Source: Streptomyces antibioticus (GTDB lineage Bacteria; Actinomycetota; Actinomycetes; Streptomycetales; Streptomycetaceae). From it: a stretch of DNA of 64,000 bases. The stretch covers positions 2,787,198-2,851,197 of the forward strand of contig NZ_CM007717.1 of the NCBI RefSeq assembly GCF_002019855.1, given 5' to 3'. A program made the position numbers and the translations under genes. The notes under the pieces were generated by a model. It made no database searches. It saw nothing but the letters and a program-made list of their open reading frames with translations, and was not told where the DNA came from. This document shows, piece by piece, positions 53,411-61,874 of this stretch (position 1 is the first letter of the stretch; every line of letters begins with the position of its first letter).

Positions 53411-54382
53411 ATGAGCGAACACTTCGGAACACTTTCCGACGGCACCGCGGTGCACCGCTGGACGCTGGAGCGGGCGGGCACCCGGGTGCGGGTGCTGTCG
53501 TACGGCGGGATCGTGCAGTCCGTGGAGGTCCCGGACCGGGACGGGCGGACGGCGGACGTGGTGGTGGGGTTCGCGGACCTGGACGGCTATGTCACGCACC
53601 CGGAGCCCTTTCTCGGCGCGCTGATCGGACGGTACGCGAACCGGATCGCGCACGCCCGTTTCCCGTTGGACGGGGTGACGTACGCGCTGGAGCCCAACAA
53701 CGCGCCCAACTCCCTGCACGGCGGCCCCCGCGGCTTCGACAAGCGGGTGTGGGAGGTGACGCCGGTCGAGCACGGGCTGCGGCTGAGCCGGGTCAGCCCG
53801 CACGGCGAGGAGGGCTTCCCCGGCCGGCTGGAGGTCACGGCGACCTACACGCTCGACGCGTCGGGCGCGCTGCGCCTCGCGTACGAGGCGGTGACCGACG
53901 AACCGACCCTGGTGAACCTGACCAACCACAGCTACTTCAACCTGGCGGGCGCCGGGAACGCCTGGGGTCATGAACTGCGGCTCGCGGCGGCCCGGTACAC
54001 GCCGGTGGACGCGGACCTCGTCCCGACCGGGGAGCTGGCCGAGGTCGCGGACACCCGTTTCGACTTCCGGACCCCGCGCAAGCTGGGGCCCGGCTACGAC
54101 CACAACTTCGTGCTCGACAAGGGCGTCACCGCCGCTCCCGTGGAGGTGGCCGAGCTGTACGACCCGGGGTCCGGGCGGGTGCTGACGGTGGCGACGACCG
54201 AGCCCGGCATCCAGGTGTACTCGGCGGACCACCTGGGCGAACCGTTCCTGCCCGGGGAGGGGATCGCGCTGGAGACCCAGCACTTCCCGGACTCCCCGAA
54301 CCGGCCGGAGTTCCCGAGCACCGAGCTGCGGCCGGGCGAGGTGTACCGCTCGGAGACGGTGTACGGCTTCTCGGCGCGCTAG
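53411..54382 (+). CDS. galM: Aldose 1-epimerase (mutarotase)
   Basis: 323 residues. Galactose mutarotase motifs: VLSYGGIVQSVEVPDRDG, GYVTHPEPFLGALIGRYANRIA (Arg in GRYANR), PNSLHGGPRGFDKRVWEV (catalytic His in LHGG), VNLTNHSYFNLAG (His in NHSYFNL), and the catalytic Glu near the C-terminus in GIALETQHFPDSPN. It interconverts α- and β-anomers of aldoses in the cytoplasm or outside; no signal peptide is visible. Convergent with the GH3 gene across a terminator. Confidence 0.93.
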   Translation: MSEHFGTLSDGTAVHRWTLERAGTRVRVLSYGGIVQSVEVPDRDGRTADVVVGFADLDGYVTHPEPFLGALIGRYANRIAHARFPLDGVTYALEPNNAPNSLHGGPRGFDKRVWEVTPVEHGLRLSRVSPHGEEGFPGRLEVTATYTLDASGALRLAYEAVTDEPTLVNLTNHSYFNLAGAGNAWGHELRLAAARYTPVDADLVPTGELAEVADTRFDFRTPRKLGPGYDHNFVLDKGVTAAPVEVAELYDPGSGRVLTVATTEPGIQVYSADHLGEPFLPGEGIALETQHFPDSPNRPEFPSTELRPGEVYRSETVYGFSAR

Positions 54383-54410
54383 TCGCAGAACCGACAGAAG
54401 CCTGTCAGTA

Positions 54411-54447
54411 AGCCCCGGTCCAGGGGTCAGGGTCCCGGACCGGGGCT
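54411..54447. terminator. Hairpin terminator between galM and the GH3 gene
   Basis: AGCCCCGGTCC pairs with GGACCGGGGCT (11-bp perfect stem, 15-nt loop) inside the 91-bp convergent gap, so it can act on both strands. Confidence 0.75.
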
Positions 54448-54473
54448 GCTCAGGGGGGCGTCTGGGGCCCGCT

Positions 54474-57038
54474 TCAGACGGTAACCGCCACGCCGATCCT
54501 GCGGTCCGCGATCGAGCGTCCCACCTGGATTTCGTACGAACCCTTCACAAAGAACCACCGGTGAGCGGTCTCGTCCCAGATCTCGAAGGCGCGCCGGGGC
54601 AGGTCGAGGGTGATCTCGGCGGTCTCCCCCGGTCCGGCCTCGACGGCGGCGAACCCGGCGAGCCAGCGGGCCGGGCGGTGCGGCTGGTCCGGGTGATCCG
54701 GGTGGTCCGGGTGGTCCGGCTGGTCGGCGTCGGGCCCGGCGTGGGGCTCGGTGGGCGCGAGGTAGACCTGCACGACCTCGCGGCCGGGGCGGGTGCCGGT
54801 GTTGCGGACCCGCACCTGCACCGTCGTCCCCTCCGCCGCCGTCCCGGTCACCTCGGCGGATTCGTAGGCCCAGTCGGTGTAGCCGAGGCCGTGGCCGAAG
54901 GGGTAGGACGGGGTGCGGCCGGCCCGCTCCCAGGCGCGGTGGCCGATGAGGACGCCCTCGTCGTACGGCAGTCGGCCGTCGTCCGGGGCGACCCGGGTGA
55001 CCGGGGCGTCGGCGAGGGAGCCCCAGGTGGTGGGGAGCCGTCCGCCGGGTTCCTCGGCGCCGGTGAGGACGTCGGCGAGGGCGGCGCCGCCCTCCTGGCC
55101 GGGGAACCAGGTGAGCAGCACGGCGGCGACCTCCTCGCGCCAGGGCAGTTCGACCGGGGCGCCGGAGTTGACGACCACGACGGTGCGGGGGTTGGCGGCG
55201 GCGACGGCGCGGACCAGGTCGTCCTGGCGGCCGGGCAGCCGCAGGTCGGCGCGGTCGTGGCCCTCGGACTCGACGCGTTCGGTGGTGGCGACGACGACCA
55301 CGGCGGTGTCGGCGGCGCGGGCGGCCTCGACCGCCTCGGCGATCAACTCGTCGGGGTCGCGCCGGGGTTCCTGGTGGCAGAGGGTGAAGGTGACGATCTT
55401 CAGCGGGCCGTCCGCGGGCAGCTCGACGACATAGGTCAGGGAGACGTCGACCGGTTCGCCCGCGGTCAGTTCGACGCGGGCGCGTTCCACCGGGCCGCCG
55501 AAGAAGGCGGCGAACGGGTCCTTCTTCTCGGGGCGTTCGACGCCCTCGAAGCGCACGGTGCCGCCGACGGCGAGCCGGAAGGCGCCCAGGCCCCGGGTGC
55601 CGAAGGTGTGGACGCCGCTCTCGCGCGGGGTGAAGGTGCCGGTCAGTTCGACGGTGCGCAGCCGGTCGTGGGTGACACCCTCGGGGAGGTCGGCGCCCAT
55701 CCACTGGATGTGCCCGTTGGGCGCGGAGCCGGTGCCGAGCAGGGTGCCGTCGGCGGCCCGGCAGACCGCGCGCAGCGCGAACCCCCGGTCGGCGACGGCG
55801 AGTTCCTCGTCGGGGTCGGCGCCGACGGCGTAGGTGAGGGCGCCCTCTGGGAGGGCGGCGGTCAGGCCGTCGAGCGGGGAGACCGTCCGGGCCGGGAAGA
55901 CCACGGCGGAGCCGCCGCCGAGGATCCGGGCGTCGCGGGCGGCGGCGCCGAGCAGAGCGACCGTGGTGCCGGGCCGCAGCGGCAGGGCCGCGCGCTCGTT
56001 GCGGACCAGGACGAAGGAACGGCGGGCCAGTTCACGGGCGAGCGCCTCGCCGTCGAGGTCCGCGGGCGGGTCGGTGACGGCGGGTCCGGCGCCGGCCAGG
56101 GCACCGACGCGGGCCGCCAGGCGCAGCACGCGGCGTACGGCGGTGTCGACCTCGGACTCGTCGAGGCGGCCGTCGCGCACGGCCTCGGCGAGGGCGGGGC
56201 CGTAGACGGTCCGCGGGCCGGGCATCGCGAGGTCGAGGCCGCCGCGCAGGGCGCGGACGGTGTCGCGGGCGGCCGACCAGTCGGAGACGTTGACGCCGTC
56301 GAAGCCCCAGGTGTCGCGCAGCACCTCGTTCACCAGATGGTGGTGCTCGGTCATCGTGGTGCCGTTGACCGAGTTGTAGGCGGTCATGACGCCCCAGGGG
56401 CGCGCGTCCTTGACGATGGCCTCGAAGGGGGCCAAGTACAGCTCGCGCAGGGCGCGTTCGCCGATCAGGTTGTCGACCGTGAAGCGCTCGGTCTCGGCGT
56501 CGTTGGCGACGAAGTGCTTGACGGTGGTGCCGACGCCGCCCTCCTGGACGCCCGTCACATAGCCGGTGCCGATCCGGCCGGTGAGGTACGGGTCCTCGCT
56601 GTACGCCTCGAAGTGGCGGCCGCCGAGCGGGGAGCGGTGCAGGTTGACGGTGGGGGCGAGCAGCACGTGGACGCCCTTGCGGCGGGCCTCCTGGGCGAGC
56701 AGCGCACCGGCGCGGCGGGCGAGGGCAGGGTCCCAGGTGGCGGCGAGGGCGGTCGGGGAGGGCAGGGCGATCGAGGGGTCGTCGGAGGTCCAGCGCACCC
56801 CTCGGACGCCGATCGGGCCGTCGGACATGACGAGGGAGGCGAGGCCGATCTCCGGCAGCGCGGGCAGCGACCAGGTGTCCTGCCCGGCCAGGAGCCGGGC
56901 CTTGGCGTCCAGGTCGAGCCGGACGAGGGCGGCCTCGACGGCGTGCTCGGTCGCGGCGTCGGGCACAGCGTCGGACACGGTGCCGGTCGTCGTGCCGGGT
57001 CCGGCCTGGGTCGCCACCTCGGGTCCTGCTGCTGCCAT
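54474..57038 (-). CDS. Glycoside hydrolase family 3 beta-glucosidase with PA14-like insert
   Basis: 854 residues from ATG 57038 (GAGGAGG 5 nt upstream). GH3 N-terminal barrel: SDGPIGVRGVRW, GTTVKHFVANDAETERFTVD (the KHF motif), GVMTAYNSVNGTTMTEHHHLVNEVLRDTWGFDGVNVSDWSAARDTV with the nucleophile Asp of SDW near residue 250. The GH3 C domain (ELARRSFVLVRNE, ILGGGSAVVFP) is interrupted by a PA14-like β-domain (TFTPRESGVHTFGTRGLGAFRLAVGG). The C-terminal Fn3-like domain contains a DHP repeat insert. No signal peptide, so it likely hydrolyses imported oligosaccharides. Confidence 0.92.
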   Translation of the reverse strand: MAAAGPEVATQAGPGTTTGTVSDAVPDAATEHAVEAALVRLDLDAKARLLAGQDTWSLPALPEIGLASLVMSDGPIGVRGVRWTSDDPSIALPSPTALAATWDPALARRAGALLAQEARRKGVHVLLAPTVNLHRSPLGGRHFEAYSEDPYLTGRIGTGYVTGVQEGGVGTTVKHFVANDAETERFTVDNLIGERALRELYLAPFEAIVKDARPWGVMTAYNSVNGTTMTEHHHLVNEVLRDTWGFDGVNVSDWSAARDTVRALRGGLDLAMPGPRTVYGPALAEAVRDGRLDESEVDTAVRRVLRLAARVGALAGAGPAVTDPPADLDGEALARELARRSFVLVRNERAALPLRPGTTVALLGAAARDARILGGGSAVVFPARTVSPLDGLTAALPEGALTYAVGADPDEELAVADRGFALRAVCRAADGTLLGTGSAPNGHIQWMGADLPEGVTHDRLRTVELTGTFTPRESGVHTFGTRGLGAFRLAVGGTVRFEGVERPEKKDPFAAFFGGPVERARVELTAGEPVDVSLTYVVELPADGPLKIVTFTLCHQEPRRDPDELIAEAVEAARAADTAVVVVATTERVESEGHDRADLRLPGRQDDLVRAVAAANPRTVVVVNSGAPVELPWREEVAAVLLTWFPGQEGGAALADVLTGAEEPGGRLPTTWGSLADAPVTRVAPDDGRLPYDEGVLIGHRAWERAGRTPSYPFGHGLGYTDWAYESAEVTGTAAEGTTVQVRVRNTGTRPGREVVQVYLAPTEPHAGPDADQPDHPDHPDHPDQPHRPARWLAGFAAVEAGPGETAEITLDLPRRAFEIWDETAHRWFFVKGSYEIQVGRSIADRRIGVAVTV
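54684..54729. repeat. In-frame 9-bp repeat coding DHP/DQP tripeptides
   Basis: The plus strand carries repeats of the type GGTCCGGGT/GGTGGTCCGG. On the minus strand they code a stretch of DHP and DQP triplets in the Fn3-like domain of the GH3 enzyme. Confidence 0.7.
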
Positions 57039-57204
57039 GGGGGCCTCCTCGTCGAGTGCGGGCGCGCGGTCGTTCCATCGTGCATCGGCGGGCCGGTCCC
57101 GTCCGGCGGAAACGCGCGCCATGGCGCCGGCCCCTTCCGTCACGGGATACTTCCCCGGTCCCGCACCACGCTTCCCCCACAGCGACGGAAGGACCTGAAC
57201 TCCT

Positions 57205-58434
57205 GTGCACGCACTACGCGTTCGTGTCGGTCTCCTCGGACTGGCCCTGCTGGCCGGACTCTCCGCCCCCGCCACCGCGACCGCGGCCCCGGCCGCACCC
57301 GCCCCCACCGTCGAGGAACTGCGGCTGGACCGGGCCGTTCCCCAGGAGATCCTGGCCCGCTCCGGGTTCGACGCGCTCGCCCCGCGGCTGGCCCGGCTGC
57401 TGGCGGACGCGCGCTCCTACGCGCAGGCCCGCCGGATCGTCGTCCGCGAGGGCACCGCGCTGTGGCGGCGGGCCGTGGACCGGGCGCAGGGCCGCGGTCC
57501 GGCGGGCGGCGACCTGAGCCGGGACGACGACCGGCCGCTGTACTGGGCCCGGCTCGGTCTGAGCCGTGAAGTGCGCACCTGGGAGCCGGAGTTCGGGCTC
57601 GGTGAGGCCCAGCGCGGCGCGCTGCTCGACTCCCTGGAGCGCACCTCGCGCGGGCAGACCGGCATCGGGTATCCGCGCACCGAGGGGCTCAAGCGGGTCC
57701 TGGTGACCGGCTTCGACCCGTTCACCCTGGACCGGGACATCCGGATCTCCAACCCGTCCGGGGCCAGTGCGCTCGCCCTCGACGGCACGGTGATCGAGAC
57801 GGCGGACGGTCCCGCGCGGGTGGAGGCGGTGGTGTTCCCGGTGCGCTGGCGGGACTTCGCGGAGGGCACGGTGGAGCGCACCCTGCGGCCGTATCTGCCG
57901 CGCGTCGATCTGTTCGCGACCGTCAGCCAGGGCCGGGTCGGCCGCTTCGACGTGGAGCGCACCAACGGCGCCTGGCGCGGCGGTTTCGCGGACAACGAGA
58001 ACGTCGGCGACACCGGTACGATCCCGGTCGCCGACCCCGCCGGGCAGCCGCAGTGGACGACGACGACCCTGCCGTACGCGGCGATCACGGCGGCCGCCAC
58101 CGGGCGGTTCCCGGTCTACGACAACACGAGCGTGACCGAGATACCGGCGGGCGGCACCACGGCCGTCGTACGGCCGGACGGGCCCACCGCGGGGTCGCTC
58201 GCGCGGGCCGGGGGCGGCGGCGACTATCTCTCCAACGAGATCGCCTACCGGGCGACGCTGCTGCGCGACCGGCTCGGGCTGCACGGTCGGCTGCCGGGCG
58301 GGCATGTGCACACGCCGGTGCTCCAGTTCGGCGCCGGCAACACCACGGAGGTGACCGACCCGGAGTTCGTCCGGAACCGGCTGGACATCGTCGCGCAGGT
58401 GCGGGCGATCCTGGCGGTGGCGGCCGGGGAGTAG
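57205..58434 (+). CDS. Secreted pyroglutamyl-peptidase-like protein with Ser replacing the catalytic Cys
   Basis: 409 residues from GTG 57205. Signal peptide (residues ~1-28, cleavage after TATA). A helical N-terminal region (~35-150) leads into the peptidase C15 fold: RVLVTGFDPFTLDRDIRISNPSGASALAL at 164-192 matches the pyroglutamyl peptidase start VLVTGFEPF...NPS. RFDVERTNGAW (Glu251) and GHVHTPVLQFG (His367/369) match the Glu and His sites. The Cys position GxYxCN reads GDYLSNEIAY, so Ser343 replaces Cys. It is extracellular. Either a serine variant or an inactive binder. Confidence 0.8.
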   Translation: MHALRVRVGLLGLALLAGLSAPATATAAPAAPAPTVEELRLDRAVPQEILARSGFDALAPRLARLLADARSYAQARRIVVREGTALWRRAVDRAQGRGPAGGDLSRDDDRPLYWARLGLSREVRTWEPEFGLGEAQRGALLDSLERTSRGQTGIGYPRTEGLKRVLVTGFDPFTLDRDIRISNPSGASALALDGTVIETADGPARVEAVVFPVRWRDFAEGTVERTLRPYLPRVDLFATVSQGRVGRFDVERTNGAWRGGFADNENVGDTGTIPVADPAGQPQWTTTTLPYAAITAAATGRFPVYDNTSVTEIPAGGTTAVVRPDGPTAGSLARAGGGGDYLSNEIAYRATLLRDRLGLHGRLPGGHVHTPVLQFGAGNTTEVTDPEFVRNRLDIVAQVRAILAVAAGE

Positions 58435-58448
58435 CCCGAAGCCAGAGG

Positions 58449-58496
58449 GCGGGGTCCTCAGTGGGCGGGGTCCTCAGTGGGCGGGGTCCTCAGTGG
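58449..58496. repeat. 16-bp tandem repeat x3 covering the LysE stop codon
   Basis: GCGGGGTCCTCAGTGG occurs exactly three times (58449-58464, 58465-58480, 58481-58496). The third copy contains the complement of the TGA stop of the LysE gene (58490-58492). Confidence 0.9.
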
Positions 58497-59104
58497 GCGG
58501 GTGCGAAGGCGAGGCTGATGCCGAGGCCGGCGAGGACCGTGCCGATCACCTTGTTGAGGACCTTCTGCGCGCGCAGCATCAGCGTGCGCATCCGCTCCTG
58601 CGAGAAGAACACGGCGACGACGCCGAACCAGAGCAGATGCGCCAGCGCCATGAACAGGCCGTAGCCGACCTGCTGGGCGACGGGTGTGCCGGGGCTGACG
58701 ACCTGGGAGAACGTGGAGACGACGAAGAGCGTGGTCTTCGGGTTGAGGACGTTGGTGAGGAACCCGGCGCGCAGCGCGGCGAACGGCGTGAGTTCGGTGC
58801 CGGCGGTGAGGTCGATCTCGACGTCGCCCTTGGTGCGGAAGGTGCGGACGCCGATGTAGATCAGGTAGGCCGCGCCGATGACCTTGATGACCGTGAACAG
58901 GACGGTGGACGACGCGATCAGCAGGCCCACGCCGAGCATGGTGTAGGTGACGTGCACGAGGACGCCGGCGGCGACGCCGGTGGCGGCGAGCAGTCCGGTG
59001 CGGCGGCCGAAGAGGTAGCTGTTGCGGACGATCATCGCGAAGTCGGCGCCGGGGGCGACGACGGCCAGGACGGTGATGACGGCGACGGCGAGGATCTCGG
59101 TCAC
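58490..59104 (-). CDS. LysE/RhtB-family amino-acid exporter
   Basis: 204 residues from GTG 59104; its GTGA overlaps the EI24 stop (59101). Six membrane helices with the LysE signature: VAVITVLAVVAPGADFAMIVRNSYLFGRRTGLLAATGVAAGVLVHV, the IGAAYLIYIGVRTFR helix, GFLTNVLNPKTTLFVVSTF (conserved NPK) and FSQERMRTLMLRAQKVLNKVIGTVLAGLGISLAF. It exports small amino acids or homoserine lactones. Co-transcribed with the upstream EI24 gene. Confidence 0.9.
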   Translation of the reverse strand: MTEILAVAVITVLAVVAPGADFAMIVRNSYLFGRRTGLLAATGVAAGVLVHVTYTMLGVGLLIASSTVLFTVIKVIGAAYLIYIGVRTFRTKGDVEIDLTAGTELTPFAALRAGFLTNVLNPKTTLFVVSTFSQVVSPGTPVAQQVGYGLFMALAHLLWFGVVAVFFSQERMRTLMLRAQKVLNKVIGTVLAGLGISLAFAPAH

Positions 59105-59928
59105 GCGGTGATCTCCTCGGAGTCGCCGCCGCCGTTCCCGCCGTTCGCGTCGTCGTCCCCGTCGTTCTCGCCGTCCTCCTGGATCTCCTCGCCGCGCAGT
59201 TCGCGGGCCATGAGGGTGGCGCCGGCGACCGCGCCCGGCATCAGGAACACGGCGACGAAGGGCACCAGGAAGGACACGGCCAGCGGGGTGCCGAAGCCCC
59301 ACACCAGGGTCTTGCGGGTGCGCAGCAGGGCGAGGCGGGCGCGCAGGTCGACGCCGCGGCGCTGGAGGGCGACGGAGGTCAGTTCCTCGGTGAGGAAGAA
59401 GCCGGTGACGAAGAACCCGATCACGGGGACGACGGTCTGTCCGACGAGCGGGATGAATCCGCAGGCGAACAGCAGCAGGCCCCAGACCAGGGCGCGGGCC
59501 AGGATGCGCAGGCTGTCGCGGGCGGAGATCCACAGTTCCTGCCAGAGGGGCAGGGTGGACTGCGGTGCGGTGCCGTCGGGGGACACGTCCCGGTCGACCT
59601 TCTCCGAGAGGCTCTCGTAGAAGGGCTGGCCGATCAGCAGGGTGACGGCGGTGAAGGTGAGGACGGACAGCAGCAGGCCGAGGGCGAACAGCACGGCGGT
59701 GAGGAAGCCTCGGAACAGGCCCTGCCAGGGGCTGGACCAGTCGTCGGCGAAGGGCGTCGCCCAGCCGACGAAGTCCGCGCCCCACACCGCGAGCGCGACG
59801 AGCGCGGCGATGTAGAGGACGAGTGTGATCAGGCCGGGAAGCAGCCCGAATCCGTACTGCTTGCCGTGCCGGGCCACCCAGCGCTGGCCCTTCAGGAGGT
59901 ACCGGAACCCCACCCCAAGATCTCGCAT
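59101..59928 (-). CDS. EI24/CysZ-like integral membrane protein
   Basis: 275 residues from ATG 59928. EI24 pattern: MRDLGVGFRYLLKGQRWVARH, GLLPGLITLVLYIAALVALAVWG, GLFRGFLTAVLFALGLLLSVLTFTAVTLLIGQPFYESLSEKVD, then DSLRILARALVWGLLLFACGFIPLVGQTVVPVIGFFVTGFFLTEELTSVALQRRG. The cytosolic C-terminus is acidic (GENDGDDDANGGNGGGDSEE). Bacterial relatives include CysZ (sulfate uptake), but transport here is not proven. Confidence 0.88.
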   Translation of the reverse strand: MRDLGVGFRYLLKGQRWVARHGKQYGFGLLPGLITLVLYIAALVALAVWGADFVGWATPFADDWSSPWQGLFRGFLTAVLFALGLLLSVLTFTAVTLLIGQPFYESLSEKVDRDVSPDGTAPQSTLPLWQELWISARDSLRILARALVWGLLLFACGFIPLVGQTVVPVIGFFVTGFFLTEELTSVALQRRGVDLRARLALLRTRKTLVWGFGTPLAVSFLVPFVAVFLMPGAVAGATLMARELRGEEIQEDGENDGDDDANGGNGGGDSEEITA

Positions 59929-60069
59929 GGCCGAACTCTAGCCCGAGGCCGGGACAAGGGCCTCTAGGCCGTCCGGGGTATCGGTGACACCGACACCCCG
60001 CTGTCACAGTTGAGTCGAACGGGTACACCTCGCCGTACCGGTCTGTGGAAGGCCGGCTGAGGAGAGCGG

Positions 60070-61236
60070 ATGACTGGGATGGCGGACACGCAGGAGATCC
60101 ACGGCACCGTGGCCGACGGCTTCGAGGCGGTACGGGAGGAGTTCGCCTCGTTCGTCGCCGGGGAACTGCCGGACTACGAGGGGCAGTTGACGGCGTACGT
60201 GCACGGCAGACGGGTCGTCGACCTGTGGGCCGGCGGGGCGGGGCCCGATGCCCTGTACGGGGTGTTCTCGTCGACCAAGGGCGCGGCCCATCTGGTGGTG
60301 GCGCTGCTGGTGCAGGACGGCACGCTGGAGCTGGACCGCAAAGTCACCTACTACTGGCCGGAGTTCGCCTCCGAGGGCAAGGGGCAGCTCACGCTGCGCG
60401 ATCTGCTGGCGCACCGGGCGGGGGTGGTCGGCACGGACACCGGTTTCTCGCCGCGGGAGCTGGCGGACGACCGTCAGATCGCCGAACGCCTCGCCGACCA
60501 GCGGCCGTTCTGGCGTCCCGGTACGGCCTTCGGCTACCACGCCCTGGTCATCGGCGCGCTCACGGGTGAGGTGGTGCGGCGGGCGACGGGCCGCACGCTC
60601 CAGGAGGTGTACGCGGAGCGGGTGCGCGCGCCGTACGGGCTGGACTTCTTCCTGGGGCTGCCGTCGGCGCACGAGCCGCGGTTCCGCAGCGCGCAGCCGA
60701 TGGCGCCGACGGCCGAGCAGCGGGCGCTCCTCGACTCCCTGCCGGTCGGGCCGCACACCCTGGCCTCGATCGCCTTCAACCGGCACGCCGCCGAGCCGAC
60801 CGACCTGGAACTCCTGCCGAACGATCCGCTGGTGCGGAGCCGGGGCCCGGCCTCGGTGGGTGGCGTCGCCTCGGCCCGCGGCCTGGCCGGCCTGTACGCG
60901 GCGGCGATCAGCGAGGTCGGCGGCAAGGCGCCGCTGCTGAAGGAGGACACGGCGGCGGAGTTCGGCCAGGTCCACTCCGTCGGCTACGACCTGGTGGCAC
61001 GGGCCCACAAGTCGTACGGCCTGGGCTTCCAGGCGACGGCGGACACCTGGCACCCGTTCCTCGGCACCGGCACCTTCGGCCACAGCGGCGCAGCCGGCTC
61101 CCAGGCGTTCGCGGACCCGCGCAGCGGCCTGGCGTACGGCTACACCCGCCGCCGCTTCGCCTTCCCGGGCGGCGCGGCACCGGAGAACGACCGCCTGGCG
61201 GCGGCGGTGCACCGGGCGGCGCTGGCGGCGGGGTGA
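60070..61236 (+). CDS. Beta-lactamase-family serine esterase
   Basis: 388 residues from ATG 60070 (GGAG 5 nt upstream). Class C-like fold with SSTK in YGVFSSTKGAAHLVVALLV (catalytic Ser/Lys near residue 67). The Tyr box is FGYHALVIG (near 157), where YHA replaces YxN, and the HxG box is TFGHSGAAGSQAFADP (near 337). EGQLTAYVHGRRVVDLWAG and RDLLAHRAGVV are typical of EstB-like esterases. No signal peptide, so probably cytoplasmic. The substrate is unknown. Confidence 0.88.
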   Translation: MTGMADTQEIHGTVADGFEAVREEFASFVAGELPDYEGQLTAYVHGRRVVDLWAGGAGPDALYGVFSSTKGAAHLVVALLVQDGTLELDRKVTYYWPEFASEGKGQLTLRDLLAHRAGVVGTDTGFSPRELADDRQIAERLADQRPFWRPGTAFGYHALVIGALTGEVVRRATGRTLQEVYAERVRAPYGLDFFLGLPSAHEPRFRSAQPMAPTAEQRALLDSLPVGPHTLASIAFNRHAAEPTDLELLPNDPLVRSRGPASVGGVASARGLAGLYAAAISEVGGKAPLLKEDTAAEFGQVHSVGYDLVARAHKSYGLGFQATADTWHPFLGTGTFGHSGAAGSQAFADPRSGLAYGYTRRRFAFPGGAAPENDRLAAAVHRAALAAG

Positions 61237-61874
61237 TGCGGGCGGGGCCGACCGGGCACCTCGGCCCAGCGGGCACCGCGTGCCCCGGCCCGGGGGCGCC
61301 GCGTGCCTCAGCCCGGCGGGCGCCACCAGATGATCCGGCCCAGGGAGCGCCGCCGAGCGATTCCACCCAGGGGTGTGCCTCCAGGTGCCCCGGCCGGGGG
61401 CGCCGCCGGGCGATGCGGCCCGTGGGGCCGGGTGACCCGGCCCGGAGGCGCCGCCGAGCGATGCGGCCCGTGGGGCCGGGTGCCCCGGCCCGGGGGCGCC
61501 GCCGGGCGATGCGGCCAGGGGCACCGCCAAGTGACCAGGCCCATGGGCACGACCGGGTGCCTGGGCCCAGGGAGGCGCAACCGGGTGACCGGGCCCGGGG
61601 GGGCAGCCGATCGGCCCGGTCGGCAGGCGCCGCGTGCCCCGGCCCGGGGGCGCCGCCGGGCGATGCGGCCAGGGGCACCGCCAAGTGACCAGGCCCATGG
61701 GCACGACCGGGTGCCTGGGCCCAGGGAGGCGCAACCGGGTGACCGGGCCCGGGGGGGCAGCCGATCGGCTCGGTCGGCAGGCGCCGCGTGGCCCGGCCCG
61801 GGGGCCGTCGGGTGATGCGGTCGCGGCCCCCGGCCGGGGGATCCGGTCGGGGGCCGCGGTGGCAGGGGCCGGTG
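61237..61874. other. 638-bp convergent intergenic region filled with GC-rich repeats
   Basis: No gene is credible. The segment is built of 48-bp-period repeats (about 61363-61530) and a 154-bp tandem duplication (61480-61787), and is close to 80% G+C. Open frames exist on both strands only because stops are rare in such sequence. They code repetitive Arg/Pro/Gly/Ala strings. Confidence 0.6.
61480..61787. repeat. 154-bp tandem duplication with one mismatch
   Basis: Copy 1 (61480-61633) and copy 2 (61634-61787) are identical except for C at 61616 against T at 61770. Both begin GTGCCCCGGCCC. The near identity suggests a recent duplication. Confidence 0.92.

Noticed and set aside
54561..57569. 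A 1002-codon plus-strand open frame opposite the GH3 gene, and a 989-codon minus-strand frame opposite aceE (34602-37571)
   Set aside because: Same reason: antisense shadows with biased, motif-free composition.
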